Source: CAVPGP01 sp963704025 (GTDB lineage: Bacteria; Actinomycetota; Thermoleophilia; Gaiellales; Gaiellaceae). From it: 64,000 bases of DNA. Made by a program: the position numbers and the translations under genes. The stretch is from the NCBI GenBank assembly GCA_963704025.1, contig CAVPGP010000002.1:496001-560000 (forward strand), in the 5' to 3' direction. Positions 50,215 through 59,200 of this stretch are shown one piece after another. Every line of letters starts with the position of its first letter. Position 1 is the stretch's first letter. The notes beneath the pieces were generated by a model, which was given only the letters and a program-made list of their open reading frames with translations, did not search any database and was not told the origin of the DNA.

Positions 50215-51341
50215 CGCCTTGACTCGAGTGGCCCGCGGGGGTGCTTTCGGCGCTCCGGCGCGGGGGCGGACGATCCCGCCCCGTTCGATCTACGTGGGTC
50301 GCTCCGGGCGGCGTGGTCGCGACCGCGTCGACCCGTCCAGGCTCGACGCCAAGCGGAGCGGCCACGTGCGCCGCCGGCGTTTCGCAGGTCACCCGGGCAC
50401 TCGGAAAACGGAGACCGAAGGTCGACCCGCCGTCGCTGGTCGCCACCTCGCACTGACCGCCGTGCGCCTTCATGATCGCGTCGACGATGGCCAGGCCCAG
50501 CCCCACGCCTCCCTTCGCGCGCGTCCGCGCGGGGTCGGCGCGCGAGAAGCGCTCGAAGATCAGGTCGAGCGCCTCCGGGGGCACGCCGCAGCCCTCGTCC
50601 TCGATCTCGATCACGACGTCCCCGGCCCGCCATAGCACGCGGAGCTCGATTGCGTCGCCGGGCACGGTGTAGTTGACCGCGTTCTCGAGCAGGGAGTCGA
50701 GCGCGATCCGCAGGCCGTCCGAGTCGGCGCGGAGAATCGCCCCCGTGCGTTCCCCAAGCCGCCAGACGCGGGGCGCGACCTCGGACCAGCGCAGGAACAT
50801 GTCCTCGAGGAACGTGTCGAGCTCCATCTCGGTCTCGACGACGAAGTTCGGCTGATCCGCCTTCGCCAGCAGCAGCAGGCGCTCGAGGATCCGCTCGATC
50901 CGGGCGAGCTCGTCGAGCACGACGTCGACGCCGGCGGCCTCCCCGTCGAGGCGGCGGAGGACCTCGAGGTGACCGCGCGCGATCGTGACGGGCGTGCGCA
51001 GCTCGTGCGACGCGTCGTGGAGGAAGCGCTCCTGCCGCTCCAGCAGGCTCGCCTGCTGGCGAGCCTGGGCCTCGACCAGCCGCATGGTCTCCAGGCGGCG
51101 GCGTGCATGCCAGGCCATGGCGAGGAACACGGCGGACATCAAGGGCACTTCGGACAGCTCGCCCCAGGTCTGCGTGCCGTGATGGGCGAACGTCATGATC
51201 GGGACGCCGGTCGCCACCGCGACCCCGGCGAGCACGGCGCCCGTCGCGCGCGACCGCCCAGATCCGGAAGCCCGAGAGGACGGTCAGGCTGATCCAGATC
51301 AGGTGGAACGGGACCGTCTCCCAGGTCGGCCAGAGCAGCAT
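50204..51341 (-). CDS. Sensor histidine kinase, frameshifted near 51250 and with an aberrant C-terminal tail
   Basis: The catalytic core is intact: HDASHELRTPVTIARGHLE (phospho-His), LLENAVNYTVPGD, EDEGCGVPPEALDLIFERFSR and GGVGLGLAIVDA. The membrane part is split. MLLWPTWETVPFHLIWISL and LSGFRIWAVAR are in one frame and GAVLAGVAVATGVPIMTF in another; one missing base near 51250 rejoins them. After the normal end (FGLRFPSARV) the frame reads about 60 residues of Pro/Arg/Thr-rich sequence through to a TGA inside the tRNA T-arm, so the original 3' end seems to have been replaced. It pairs with the regulator at 51392. The start is uncertain. Confidence 0.8.
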
Positions 51342-51391
51342 CGCCTCGAGGTTGGCGAGGGCGAACCCGAGCCAGGCGAGCTCGCCGCCGG

Positions 51392-52057
51392 TTACGCCGA
51401 CAGAAGGCGGTAGCCCGCATGGCGAACGGTCTCGATGGGCGCGGCCGGGCCGAGCTTCTTGCGCAGGCGGCGCATGCAGACCTCGACGACGTTCGAGCTC
51501 GGGTCGAAATGGAAGCCCCAGACCTCCGAGAGCAGGCTCTCGCGGCTCACGATTTCGTCCGCGTGCTTGGCGAGATGATGGAGCAGACGGAACTCGCGGT
51601 CGGAGAGCGCGGCGACCTGGTCGCCGATCCGGGCCTGCCGGCGGGCAAGATCGAGCGTCAGCCCGCCGGCCTGGAGCACGTTCCCGCCCGTCTCTCCTCC
51701 CGACCCGGCGAGGTGAACGCGGATCCGCGCAAGCAGCTCGTCGAACGAGAACGGCTTGCTGAGATAGTCGCGCGCGCCGAGTCCAAAACCGCGGAGCTTG
51801 GTCGGCAGATCGGAGCGCGCCGAGACGATCACGACCGGGAGCTCCGGCCGGCGGCGCTGCAGCTCGCGCAGAACGGAGAGCCCGTCGATCCCGGGCAGCA
51901 GCAGGTCGAGGACGACGAGGTCGTGGCGCTCGAGCGCCGCGCGCCGCAGGCCCGCCTGCCCGTCGCCCGCCTCGTCGACCGCATAGCCCTCCGCCTCCAG
52001 CCCGCGCGCCAGGAAGACGCGGATCCGAGGCTCGTCCTCGATCACAAGAATCCTCAT
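51392..52057 (-). CDS. OmpR-family response regulator
   Basis: This is a 221-residue regulator: MRILVIEDEPRIRVFLARG, phospho-acceptor in VLDLLLPGIDG, Lys in ARDYLSKPFSF. The winged helix has LSDREFRLLHHLAKHADEI, SRESLLSEVWGFHFDPSSNVVEVCMRRLRKKL and VRHAGYRLL. I start at ATG 52057 because MRILVIEDE is the usual N terminus; ATG 52075 is in frame and adds six residues. It is transcribed ahead of its histidine kinase, in the gap before the divergent cbb3-like oxidase operon, so it may sense respiratory conditions. That link is positional only. Confidence 0.93.
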   Translation of the reverse strand: MRILVIEDEPRIRVFLARGLEAEGYAVDEAGDGQAGLRRAALERHDLVVLDLLLPGIDGLSVLRELQRRRPELPVVIVSARSDLPTKLRGFGLGARDYLSKPFSFDELLARIRVHLAGSGGETGGNVLQAGGLTLDLARRQARIGDQVAALSDREFRLLHHLAKHADEIVSRESLLSEVWGFHFDPSSNVVEVCMRRLRKKLGPAAPIETVRHAGYRLLSA

Positions 52058-52170
52058 CGGATTGCGCGCGACCATATACCCAGATGACCGCAGGATGACG
52101 CGTAAGTGACAATCGTGTCATGTTCGCGGCGCCGTCCGCAGCGGCGCCGTAGGTTCTCCGGCCGGAGCCC

Positions 52171-53670
52171 ATGGCCGATGTCTCGACCCCCGGGGAGCTG
52201 GTCTCCGAGGCGCCCGCCCCGCTAACGGATCGTGCGGCGAGGCCGGCACCGTTCGACGACCGGGCGGCTCGCCACTGGCTCCTCTCCTCGATCGTCTGGC
52301 TGACCGTGGTCGACCTCTTCGGGCTCGTGCTCGCGACCGAGTTCGTCACGCCCGAGGCGTTCGGCGGGATCTCGTGGCTCTCGTTCAGCCGGGTGCGGCC
52401 GTCGCACGTGAACGGCGTGATCCTCGCCTGGCTGACCATGATGTACTTCGGGGCGCTCTTCTACATGCTCCCGCGCCTGGTCGGCACGCGCGCGATGTGG
52501 AGCGAGCGTCTTGGCGTCTGGTCCGCCTGGGCCTGGAACGGAATGTTCCTGTTGGGCGTGATCGCGCTCCTGACTGGCCACAGCCAGGGACGCGAGTACG
52601 GCGAGCTGATCTGGCCGCTCGACATCCTGCTGCTCGTCGTCTGGTGCGCGAACATCGTCAACATCCTCGCCACCATCCAGATCCGGACAATCCGCCCGCT
52701 CTACGTCTCGGTCTGGTTCTTCATCGCGAGCCCGATCTGGCTCGCTGTCGACTACGCAATCGGAAACGTGATCTGGCGCCCGGGACACATCTGGGGGGCC
52801 CCGTCCGGCGCGCTCGTCAACAGCCTCTCCGACGCCATGCTGAACTGGTGGTACGCGCACAACCTGTTCGGCCTCTGGCTGACGCCGATGCTGCTCGCGC
52901 TCACGTACTACATCGTCCCGCGTGTCACCAACACGCCGCTCTACAGCTACACGCTCTCGCTGATCAGCTTCTGGGGCATGGCGTTCTTCTACACCGGTGT
53001 CGGCGACCATCACATCCTCCAGTCGCCGACCCCCGCCTGGCTCAAGACGATCGCGGAGGTCTCGTCCTGGATGCTGCTCGTCCCCGTCTTCGCCTTCACG
53101 ATCAACATCCTCGGGACGATGAAGGGCAACTGGGACAAGTTCTTCACGAACCTGCCCTTGCGCTTCACCCTGACCGCGTTCTTCTTCTACTTCCTCGTCA
53201 ACGTCCAGGGCGCGTTCGAGGCGATCCAGCCGTTCAACAAGCTGACGCACTTCACGAACTTCGTCGTCGCCCACGCCCATCTGGCCCTGCTCGGCGCCTT
53301 CACGATCCTCGGGATGGGGGTGATCGACTACATCGTCGCGCAGGTCTACGCGCGCCCGCTCTTCAGCCGGGCGCTGACGGAGTGGCAGTACTGGCTCGTC
53401 ACGGTCGGCTTCACGGGCTTCTTCAGCGTGCTGACGCTGGCCGGCTTCCAGCAGGGCTTCAGCTGGGAGCAGGGCATCCCCGAGGTCAACGTTCTCCCGC
53501 AGCTCCACGCCTACTACATCGCGCGCGGGATCTTCGGGGCGATGATCGTCCTCTCGGGGATCGTCCAGATGGCGAACATCGGGCTGACGATCTTCACGGA
53601 CACCAACGAGCGGAGGCGTCGCGAGACGCTGGCGGTTGCCGAGGCGATCGCTCCGCCGGTCGGCGGGTGA
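52171..53670 (+). CDS. ccoN: cbb3-type cytochrome c oxidase catalytic subunit I (CcoN-like)
   Basis: This is a 499-residue, 12-helix haem-copper oxidase subunit. Ligands can be placed: low-spin haem His79 (RPSHVNG), Cu-B His230 (WWYAHN), the cross-link Tyr274 (FFYTGVGDHH), Cu-B His280/His281, and haem His368/His370 (VVAHAHLAL). The intervals 230-274-280/281-368/370 equal those I recall for Pseudomonas stutzeri CcoN (207-251-257/258-345/347), so it should be catalytically competent and C-family. GGAG precedes the ATG. It starts a seven- or eight-gene plus-strand operon. Confidence 0.92.
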   Translation: MADVSTPGELVSEAPAPLTDRAARPAPFDDRAARHWLLSSIVWLTVVDLFGLVLATEFVTPEAFGGISWLSFSRVRPSHVNGVILAWLTMMYFGALFYMLPRLVGTRAMWSERLGVWSAWAWNGMFLLGVIALLTGHSQGREYGELIWPLDILLLVVWCANIVNILATIQIRTIRPLYVSVWFFIASPIWLAVDYAIGNVIWRPGHIWGAPSGALVNSLSDAMLNWWYAHNLFGLWLTPMLLALTYYIVPRVTNTPLYSYTLSLISFWGMAFFYTGVGDHHILQSPTPAWLKTIAEVSSWMLLVPVFAFTINILGTMKGNWDKFFTNLPLRFTLTAFFFYFLVNVQGAFEAIQPFNKLTHFTNFVVAHAHLALLGAFTILGMGVIDYIVAQVYARPLFSRALTEWQYWLVTVGFTGFFSVLTLAGFQQGFSWEQGIPEVNVLPQLHAYYIARGIFGAMIVLSGIVQMANIGLTIFTDTNERRRRETLAVAEAIAPPVGG

Positions 53671-53674
53671 GCGG

Positions 53675-55087
53675 ATGACCGATTCGCAGGACACCAGGCA
53701 CGTCCCCCGCGGCTGGGCCCGCCATCCGCCGGAGCGGATGCTGATCACCCCCCTCATCGCCGGGCTGGGAGGCCTGCTCGCCTTCTTCTGCGTCGTCTTC
53801 GTCGTCGTGTGGCTGCCGGTGCACACATTCGACCCGCCCGCCTCGGACGACTGGGCGCCGCTCTCGAACGATGCGGTCAAGGGCCGTAACCTCTTCGCGT
53901 CGAACGGCTGCTACGTCTGCCACTCCGGCTATTCGCGCCCGCAGGACGTCCGCTACGGCCTCTACTTCCTCTACCCGAAGGTCTCCGAGCCCGGCGACTT
54001 CTTCGGCTCCGACCAGTCGCCGAACCTGCTCGGGACGGAGCGCACCGGGCCGGATCTGTCGCAGGAGTCGGGCTGGCACCCGGACGACTGGCAGCGCGCG
54101 CACTTCTACGACCCACGCTACGTCGACCCGATGTCGCTGATGCCGCCGATGAAGTCGCTCTTCTCCGACAAGCAGATCGACCAGCTGGTCACGTACGTCG
54201 AGACGCGCAGCGGCAAGTCCGGGCTCCTCCGCTATGCGGGCCAGCTGTACTCGAAGCGAATCGTGCTCGCGAACCAGGGCTTCCCCGAGCCCTACACCGG
54301 CTTCCAGGGCGCACACAACCCGATCGTGCCGGAGAGCGAGGAGGAGCCGAAGGTGCCCGCCGGCCAACTCGAGGAGGCGCCCAACCTGGCCCAGATCGAC
54401 CGCGGCTACTGGCTCTCCGGCGATCCCCTCCCGGTCACGCAGCAGAACCTGCTTCGCGGCAAGACGGTCTTCCTGCAGCGGTGCGTCGGCTGTCACGGGC
54501 TGGCCGGCGACGGCAAGGGCCCGGGCGCGACGTTCATGTCACCGCCGCCCGCCGACTTCACCGACAAGGACGACGCGTGCTGCGGCGGCGACACCGGCCC
54601 GGGCGACTTCTACTACCGGATCCTCCGCGGCTGGCCGGGCACGGCCATGGAGAACTTCGGCGAGCGTCTCTCCGTCGACGACATCTGGCGCGTGGTGCTC
54701 TTCGTGAAGACCATCCCGAACGGGACGCTGGCGGACAACCGCGTGCCGGAGCCCCAGGACTACATCACGTGGCAGCCGACCGACGAGCTGCTCGCCTGGG
54801 TGAAGAGCCGACAGAAGCTCGAAGAGAACGCCGCCTTCGATGAGCGGGCCGTCACCGACCCGTTCATGCAGGAGGCCATGCGCGTGATGCCCGGGCTGGC
54901 GCCGGGCGACAGCTTCCTGATCAACGACGGCAAGACCCGGCTCTCGCTCGAGGACGCGGCCCGCGAGATCAAGGCGATCTACGAGCAGCTGCTCGACACG
55001 GGCTGGGCGGACGCGGGCGGCCGCGGGGACAAGCTGCCGCCCGAGTCGCAGAAGAACATCCCCCCGACCGTCCCGGGGCAGCAGTGA
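53675..55087 (+). CDS. Di-haem cytochrome c subunit: CcoO-like domain fused to a second cytochrome c
   Basis: This is a 470-residue protein. One N-terminal membrane helix (about 24-48, ITPLIAGLGGLLAFFCVVFVVV) is followed by a CcoO-like domain with haem motif CYVCH (79-83) and a Met-rich MSLMPPM near 153-159. After a linker, a second class I cytochrome c domain has CVGCH (270-274) and a possible ligand in GTAMENFG. In classical cbb3 enzymes CcoO (one haem) and CcoP (two haems) are separate; here one polypeptide carries two haems and no free ccoP is seen. A C-terminal soluble extension (about 385-470) is extra. It begins 4 bases after ccoN. Confidence 0.85.
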   Translation: MTDSQDTRHVPRGWARHPPERMLITPLIAGLGGLLAFFCVVFVVVWLPVHTFDPPASDDWAPLSNDAVKGRNLFASNGCYVCHSGYSRPQDVRYGLYFLYPKVSEPGDFFGSDQSPNLLGTERTGPDLSQESGWHPDDWQRAHFYDPRYVDPMSLMPPMKSLFSDKQIDQLVTYVETRSGKSGLLRYAGQLYSKRIVLANQGFPEPYTGFQGAHNPIVPESEEEPKVPAGQLEEAPNLAQIDRGYWLSGDPLPVTQQNLLRGKTVFLQRCVGCHGLAGDGKGPGATFMSPPPADFTDKDDACCGGDTGPGDFYYRILRGWPGTAMENFGERLSVDDIWRVVLFVKTIPNGTLADNRVPEPQDYITWQPTDELLAWVKSRQKLEENAAFDERAVTDPFMQEAMRVMPGLAPGDSFLINDGKTRLSLEDAAREIKAIYEQLLDTGWADAGGRGDKLPPESQKNIPPTVPGQQ

Positions 55088-55386
55088 AACGGGCCGCCGC
55101 AGCTCTCGCCGGCGCGCTCGTGCTCGCGCTCGTGCTCCCGGCGGTGGCGGTCGCCCACGACGCGCCCGAGAGCGAGCGCTCGAAGTGGGTGATGACCGAC
55201 TGGATGATGGACCTGTTCTTCATCTTCGGCGGGCTGGCGCTCGTGGCCTTCCTCGCGGCCTGGAAGGCCGGCATGTTCCACGAGCTCGACACGCACGCAA
55301 GCATCCCGCTGTTCGTCCCGGAGGAGGACTACTACACGCCCGACTGGGCGCTGGAGGAGGAGGAGTGGACCGATGTCGATGCCTAG
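55084..55386 (+). CDS. Small secreted/membrane subunit of the oxidase operon
   Basis: This is a 100-residue protein with a cleavable-looking signal (AAALAGALVLALVLPAVAVA) ending near residue 24. A short outer segment (HDAPESERSKWVMTDWMMD), one membrane helix (about 44-62, LFFIFGGLALVAFLAAW) and an acidic C terminus follow. The GTG overlaps the cytochrome gene stop (GTGA). I know no family. Its size, topology and coupling suggest an accessory subunit of the oxidase. Confidence 0.7.
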   Translation: MKRAAAALAGALVLALVLPAVAVAHDAPESERSKWVMTDWMMDLFFIFGGLALVAFLAAWKAGMFHELDTHASIPLFVPEEDYYTPDWALEEEEWTDVDA

Positions 55387-55720
55387 CGGCGACAGCCCGC
55401 AGGAGGTCAAGAACTACTACCTCTACCTCCAGGGCCACCACGAGACGGACGGGCGTGTCGCGACCTGGCATGTCGACTGGTTCTCGCTGGCGTGGCTCTG
55501 GGGCTTCGTGATCGTCCTGGTGCTGGCGCTGCTCTGGTGGATCTGGCAGTACCGGACGACGAAGCACGGCACGGGGATGTATCCGGTCGACCGCTGGGGC
55601 GGCTACACGAGCGAGCTCGCCGGGCCGGCGACACGCTTCTTCTTGCTGATCACGGCCGTCCTCACCGCGTTCGCGGTGGCGATCATCGTCGGCCACATCG
55701 TCTGGGGACAGAAGTTCTGA
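55373..55720 (+). CDS. Two-helix membrane subunit of the oxidase operon
   Basis: This is a 115-residue protein. A polar N-terminal segment (SPQEVKNYYLYLQGHHETDG), one helix (about 37-60, AWLWGFVIVLVLALLWWIW), a loop with GMYPVDRWGGYTSELAGPATR and a second helix (about 88-110, LLITAVLTAFAVAIIVGHIVW) are visible. Two His (HH) and several Trp/Tyr lie near the membrane faces. The family is not recognised; it is likely a structural subunit. GAGGAGGAG lies 8 bases before the ATG, and the gene overlaps the previous one by 14 bases. Confidence 0.72.
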   Translation: MSMPSGDSPQEVKNYYLYLQGHHETDGRVATWHVDWFSLAWLWGFVIVLVLALLWWIWQYRTTKHGTGMYPVDRWGGYTSELAGPATRFFLLITAVLTAFAVAIIVGHIVWGQKF

Positions 55721-56034
55721 TGTCCACCGTACTCCCGTTCGTCTCCTACTCGAGCTTCTCGGAGGTCGTCGTCCCGGCCGACGAGTGGGAGACGCTCTAC
55801 GCCTCGCTGCAGGCTCTGAAGGGGCATGTGCAGGAGTACCCCGGCTGCGAGGGCTTCGACGTCTTCGTCCGCGCCGAGCCGGACGGCGCAGTGCGCGTGC
55901 ACTGCTACACGGTCTGGGACACGCAGGTCCAGCTCGAGGCCTTTCTCGAGCGCGGCTACACCTTCGAGCGGCTCCTGGCCGACCTGGGCGGGCTCGACCC
56001 TGACCGGAGCCTCGTGATGGAGAAGGTCTTCTGA
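55720..56034 (+). CDS. Small soluble ABM-fold-like protein in the oxidase operon
   Basis: This is a 104-residue soluble protein. SYSSFSEVVVPADEWETLYASL, then GHVQEYPGCEGFDVFVRAEPDGAVRVHCYTVWD and a closing QLEAFLERGYTFERLLADL resemble the dimeric alpha/beta-barrel (ABM, antibiotic-biosynthesis-monooxygenase-like) fold. That fold includes haem-binding IsdG-type proteins. One or two Cys and a His are present; no catalytic signature is certain. The ATG shares a base with the previous stop (TGATG). A cytosolic ABM protein in a cbb3 operon is unusual; haem handling is a speculative role. Confidence 0.68.
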   Translation: MSTVLPFVSYSSFSEVVVPADEWETLYASLQALKGHVQEYPGCEGFDVFVRAEPDGAVRVHCYTVWDTQVQLEAFLERGYTFERLLADLGGLDPDRSLVMEKVF

Positions 56035-56207
56035 TGGCGCGCCCCCGGCAGCCGGCGCGCCCCCTGTTCGGCTATCGCGACGTCGGCGAGGACGTTCGCC
56101 ACGGACCGCGGGCGGTCCGGCGGGCCTGGTTGATCCTCGCGGTGATGATCGCGCTCTATCTCGTCTGGACGCTGATCGTCTTCCTCCTCGAGCCCGGGCT
56201 CCGCTAG
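56034..56207 (+). CDS. 57-residue single-helix protein of the oxidase operon
   Basis: This short frame has an ATG overlapping the previous stop (TGATG) and TAG at 56205-56207. Sequence: Arg/Pro-rich start, LFGYRDVGEDVRHGPRAVRR, one helix (about 34-53, WLILAVMIALYLVWTLIVFLL), short tail EPGLR. The size and topology recall the small CcoQ/CcoS-type helices of cbb3 oxidases, though no sequence match can be claimed. It is overlooked by size-filtered gene finders but is clearly part of the coupled operon. Confidence 0.68.
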   Translation: MARPRQPARPLFGYRDVGEDVRHGPRAVRRAWLILAVMIALYLVWTLIVFLLEPGLR

Positions 56208-56222
56208 GGGGCCGCGTCGGCC

Positions 56223-59200
56223 GTGTACCTGAAGCACCTCTCGTCGCTTCAGTTCCTGACGTACGTCGCCTTCTTCGCGGTCGTGATCGCTGCGATCTTC
56301 AAGCTCGTGCCCGGGAAGGAGGCGCCGCGCCGCAACGAGCCGTACCCCGACGCAGTTCTCGGCGGGCACGACCGGAAGCTCGGGAAGTACTTCCTGGGCG
56401 GCGCCGCGTTCCTGCTGCTGGGTGGGATGCACATGGTGCTGAAGAACCTGCCGTGGACCGCCGAGTGGCTGGCCCGCGCAGGGTACGCGGGCCACCTGGT
56501 CCGCGACCTCTCGAACACGCACCTGATCATCGTCGGCGGTGGCACGTTGATCGCGACCGGACTAACGTGGTACGCGCTCCCGCGTGTCGTGGGCCGGCCG
56601 CTCGCGAGCGAGGGCCTCGCGCAGGCCGCGTTCTGGCTGACCGCCGGCGGGCTCACGGTCTTCTACGCCGCCCTGGTCGGCAACGGGATCGCGATCGGCC
56701 GGCTCGTGCAGCACGGAATGGACTACGAGACCGCGAAGCAGGCACGAGGGCAGTGGTACCGAGCACCGGTGGGCGCGGGGGCGGGCGTGATGGGCCTGGG
56801 CTACTGGTGCTTCGCGGCGAACGTCGTCCTGACGGTCTTCCAGGCGCGCCTCGTCCGGATTCCGAAGCCGAGCGGCCACCTCTGGAAGTTCTTCGTCACC
56901 GGTGCCCTCGCGCTCACCGTCGGCACCGTCCAGGGCGTGATCCAGGTGCAGCCGGCAAACGCCGCCTGGCTCTACCGGGCCGGACACGCCGGCGAGTGGA
57001 TCGACCCGATCAGCCACGCCCACGTCAACCTCGTCACGGGGCTGACGATGCTCGTCGCTGGCGCCGCGTTCTTCCTGGCCCCGCTGATCGGCGGCCAAGC
57101 GCCCTCCCGCCGCGCGGCCGACCGGTGCTTCTTCGCGCTGCTCGGCGGCTCGCTCGCCTTCTACGGCGCGGCACTCTACCTCGGCCTGCACGAGGGCCGG
57201 CTGGTCGTGAGCCGCGGTCTCTCGCCCGAGCAGGCGGAGGAGGCGACCGCGTTGCACCCGTATCTGATCATGGCATCCGGAATCGCCATGCTGGCCGCGT
57301 TCTGGTTCCTGCTCGTGCTCGTCGTTCGTTCGACCTGGAACGCATCGTCGCCGGTCCGGCTCTTCGTCCTCGCCGGCTGCGCGGCGCTGGCCGTGGGAAC
57401 GCTGCAGGGGCCGATCCAGGCGACTCCGGCGGTGAACGAGCTGCTCGACCGAGGCGGAGACGCAGGCGACGTGATCGTCAACCTCCATGCGCAGCTGAAC
57501 ATGATCGGGGGCCTGATGGTGGTGCTGCTCGGCCTCTCCCTGTCCGTGCTCGTACGGACCTCCGCCGACGAGTGGCGACTCCGCCCCGCCAGGCTCGCCG
57601 TGCTCGGCGTCGCGGCGGGAACGGCCTGCTACTACGGCGCTGGGATCGCGTTCGCGGCCTTCGAGGCGCACCGCATCCGCGGCGGTACGACGTTCGCCGC
57701 GGCCGTCTCGGCGGCCGAGCCGTGGCAGGCGCTCGTCCTCGTCCCCGCCGCGCTCGCCGTCTGCGCGGGGTTCTTCGCCTACGCTGCGGCCGTCTGGCCG
57801 TTGACGGTGAAGCAGGTGGACGAGGGGCTCGCCGCGATCGCGGCCGCCCCGGCCGCGTACACGGGCAAGGTGCCCCGCCGGGTCGTCCGCCGGAGCCCCG
57901 CGGCCGCGGTCGGCTACGAGCTGCCCATGGGCCTGCTCGGGTTCCCCGGGCTCGGCTGGCTGTTCGCAGGCTTTCCGTTCACGGCGTCGATTCTCCTCCT
58001 CGCAGGCCCGGCGCTCGCCTGGGCCGTCGTACCCGCGGCGTTCTCGCCGTACGGCCAAGGCCCCTTGCGCGGGATCGGCTGGAAGATCGAGTTCGCGTGG
58101 CTGCCCGCAACCGCGCTGCTCTCGGCCGCCGCGCTGTACCGTGCCCAGACGCGCCGCCGGGCCCGGGAGCGCGGCGCTCCACCGCGGCGCCCCCGCCGCG
58201 GCCACCGCTCGTACCGCACGCGCGTGGGCGTCGCGGCGGGATCGCTCGGACTCCTGCTCGTCTCGCTTCCCTTCGTACCGGCGGTCGCCGGGATCGGCTC
58301 GAGCGCGGTGCGCTACAGCTACGAGCGGACGTTCACGCGCGAGGTGACGGGGCAGTTCCTCGCAACACCTCGGGGTGCGGTGAAGCTTTTCTCGTGGCCG
58401 GACCCGCAGTCGCCGTACCCACGCGACGCGCTGCGCATTCACGCGGCGGACGCCACGTCGATCCTGCTTCGCGCCGCGGCCGTGGACCGTCCCGACGCCT
58501 ATCGGCTCTTCGATCTGGGCCGGGGCAGCGCGGTTCCGCTCGCCGTACGGCGCAGCTCGCCGACGGTGCTCCGGCTCGCGCCGGGCCGGCCCCTGCGACC
58601 TGCGCGCTACGCGCTGGTCTCGACCCACGAGGGGATGTTCGGCGGCAAGGACTTCTCCTACTTCACGATCGTGCCTCCGGGCGGCCCGGTGACCGCGATC
58701 GGCGACGGCCAGGGGACCGCGCCGGCCGTTGCACGATCGCTTCCGCCGGTCGCGGCTGCACTCCTCGCCCTGCTCTTCGCGGTCCTGCTCGGCCGATCGT
58801 TCGTGCGGCGACCGCTCGGATCGAAGGCGCTCTGGGGCGTCGGCTTCGCGCTTTTCGCCGTCGCGGCCGCGAGCGAGGCGGTCGCGGAGCGGACGGGCTG
58901 GTCGCCGGCGCTCTTCCGGGTCTACTACCTCGCCGGGGGAGTCCTGACCGTGGCCTACCTCGGCGCGGGCTCGGCCTGGCTGCTGCTTCCGCGGCGCGGG
59001 AGGGACCTGCTGCTCGGCGCGCTGGGCGCTGCGACGGCAGCCGCGGTGACCACGATCCTGCTTGCGCCCGTCGACGCGGGGCTGCTGGCGCAGGCTCCCG
59101 AGGGTCGGCCGCCGGCGAACGGCGCTCTCGGCGGTCACGCATTCCTGTGGGCCGTGACGCTCAACTCCGCGGGAACGCTCGTCCTCGTCGGCGGATCGCT

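Noticed and set aside
56562..59138. A minus-strand open frame of 858 codons opposite the giant membrane protein
   Set aside because: The plus-strand protein has coherent helices and internal repeats. The antisense translation is charged and featureless.
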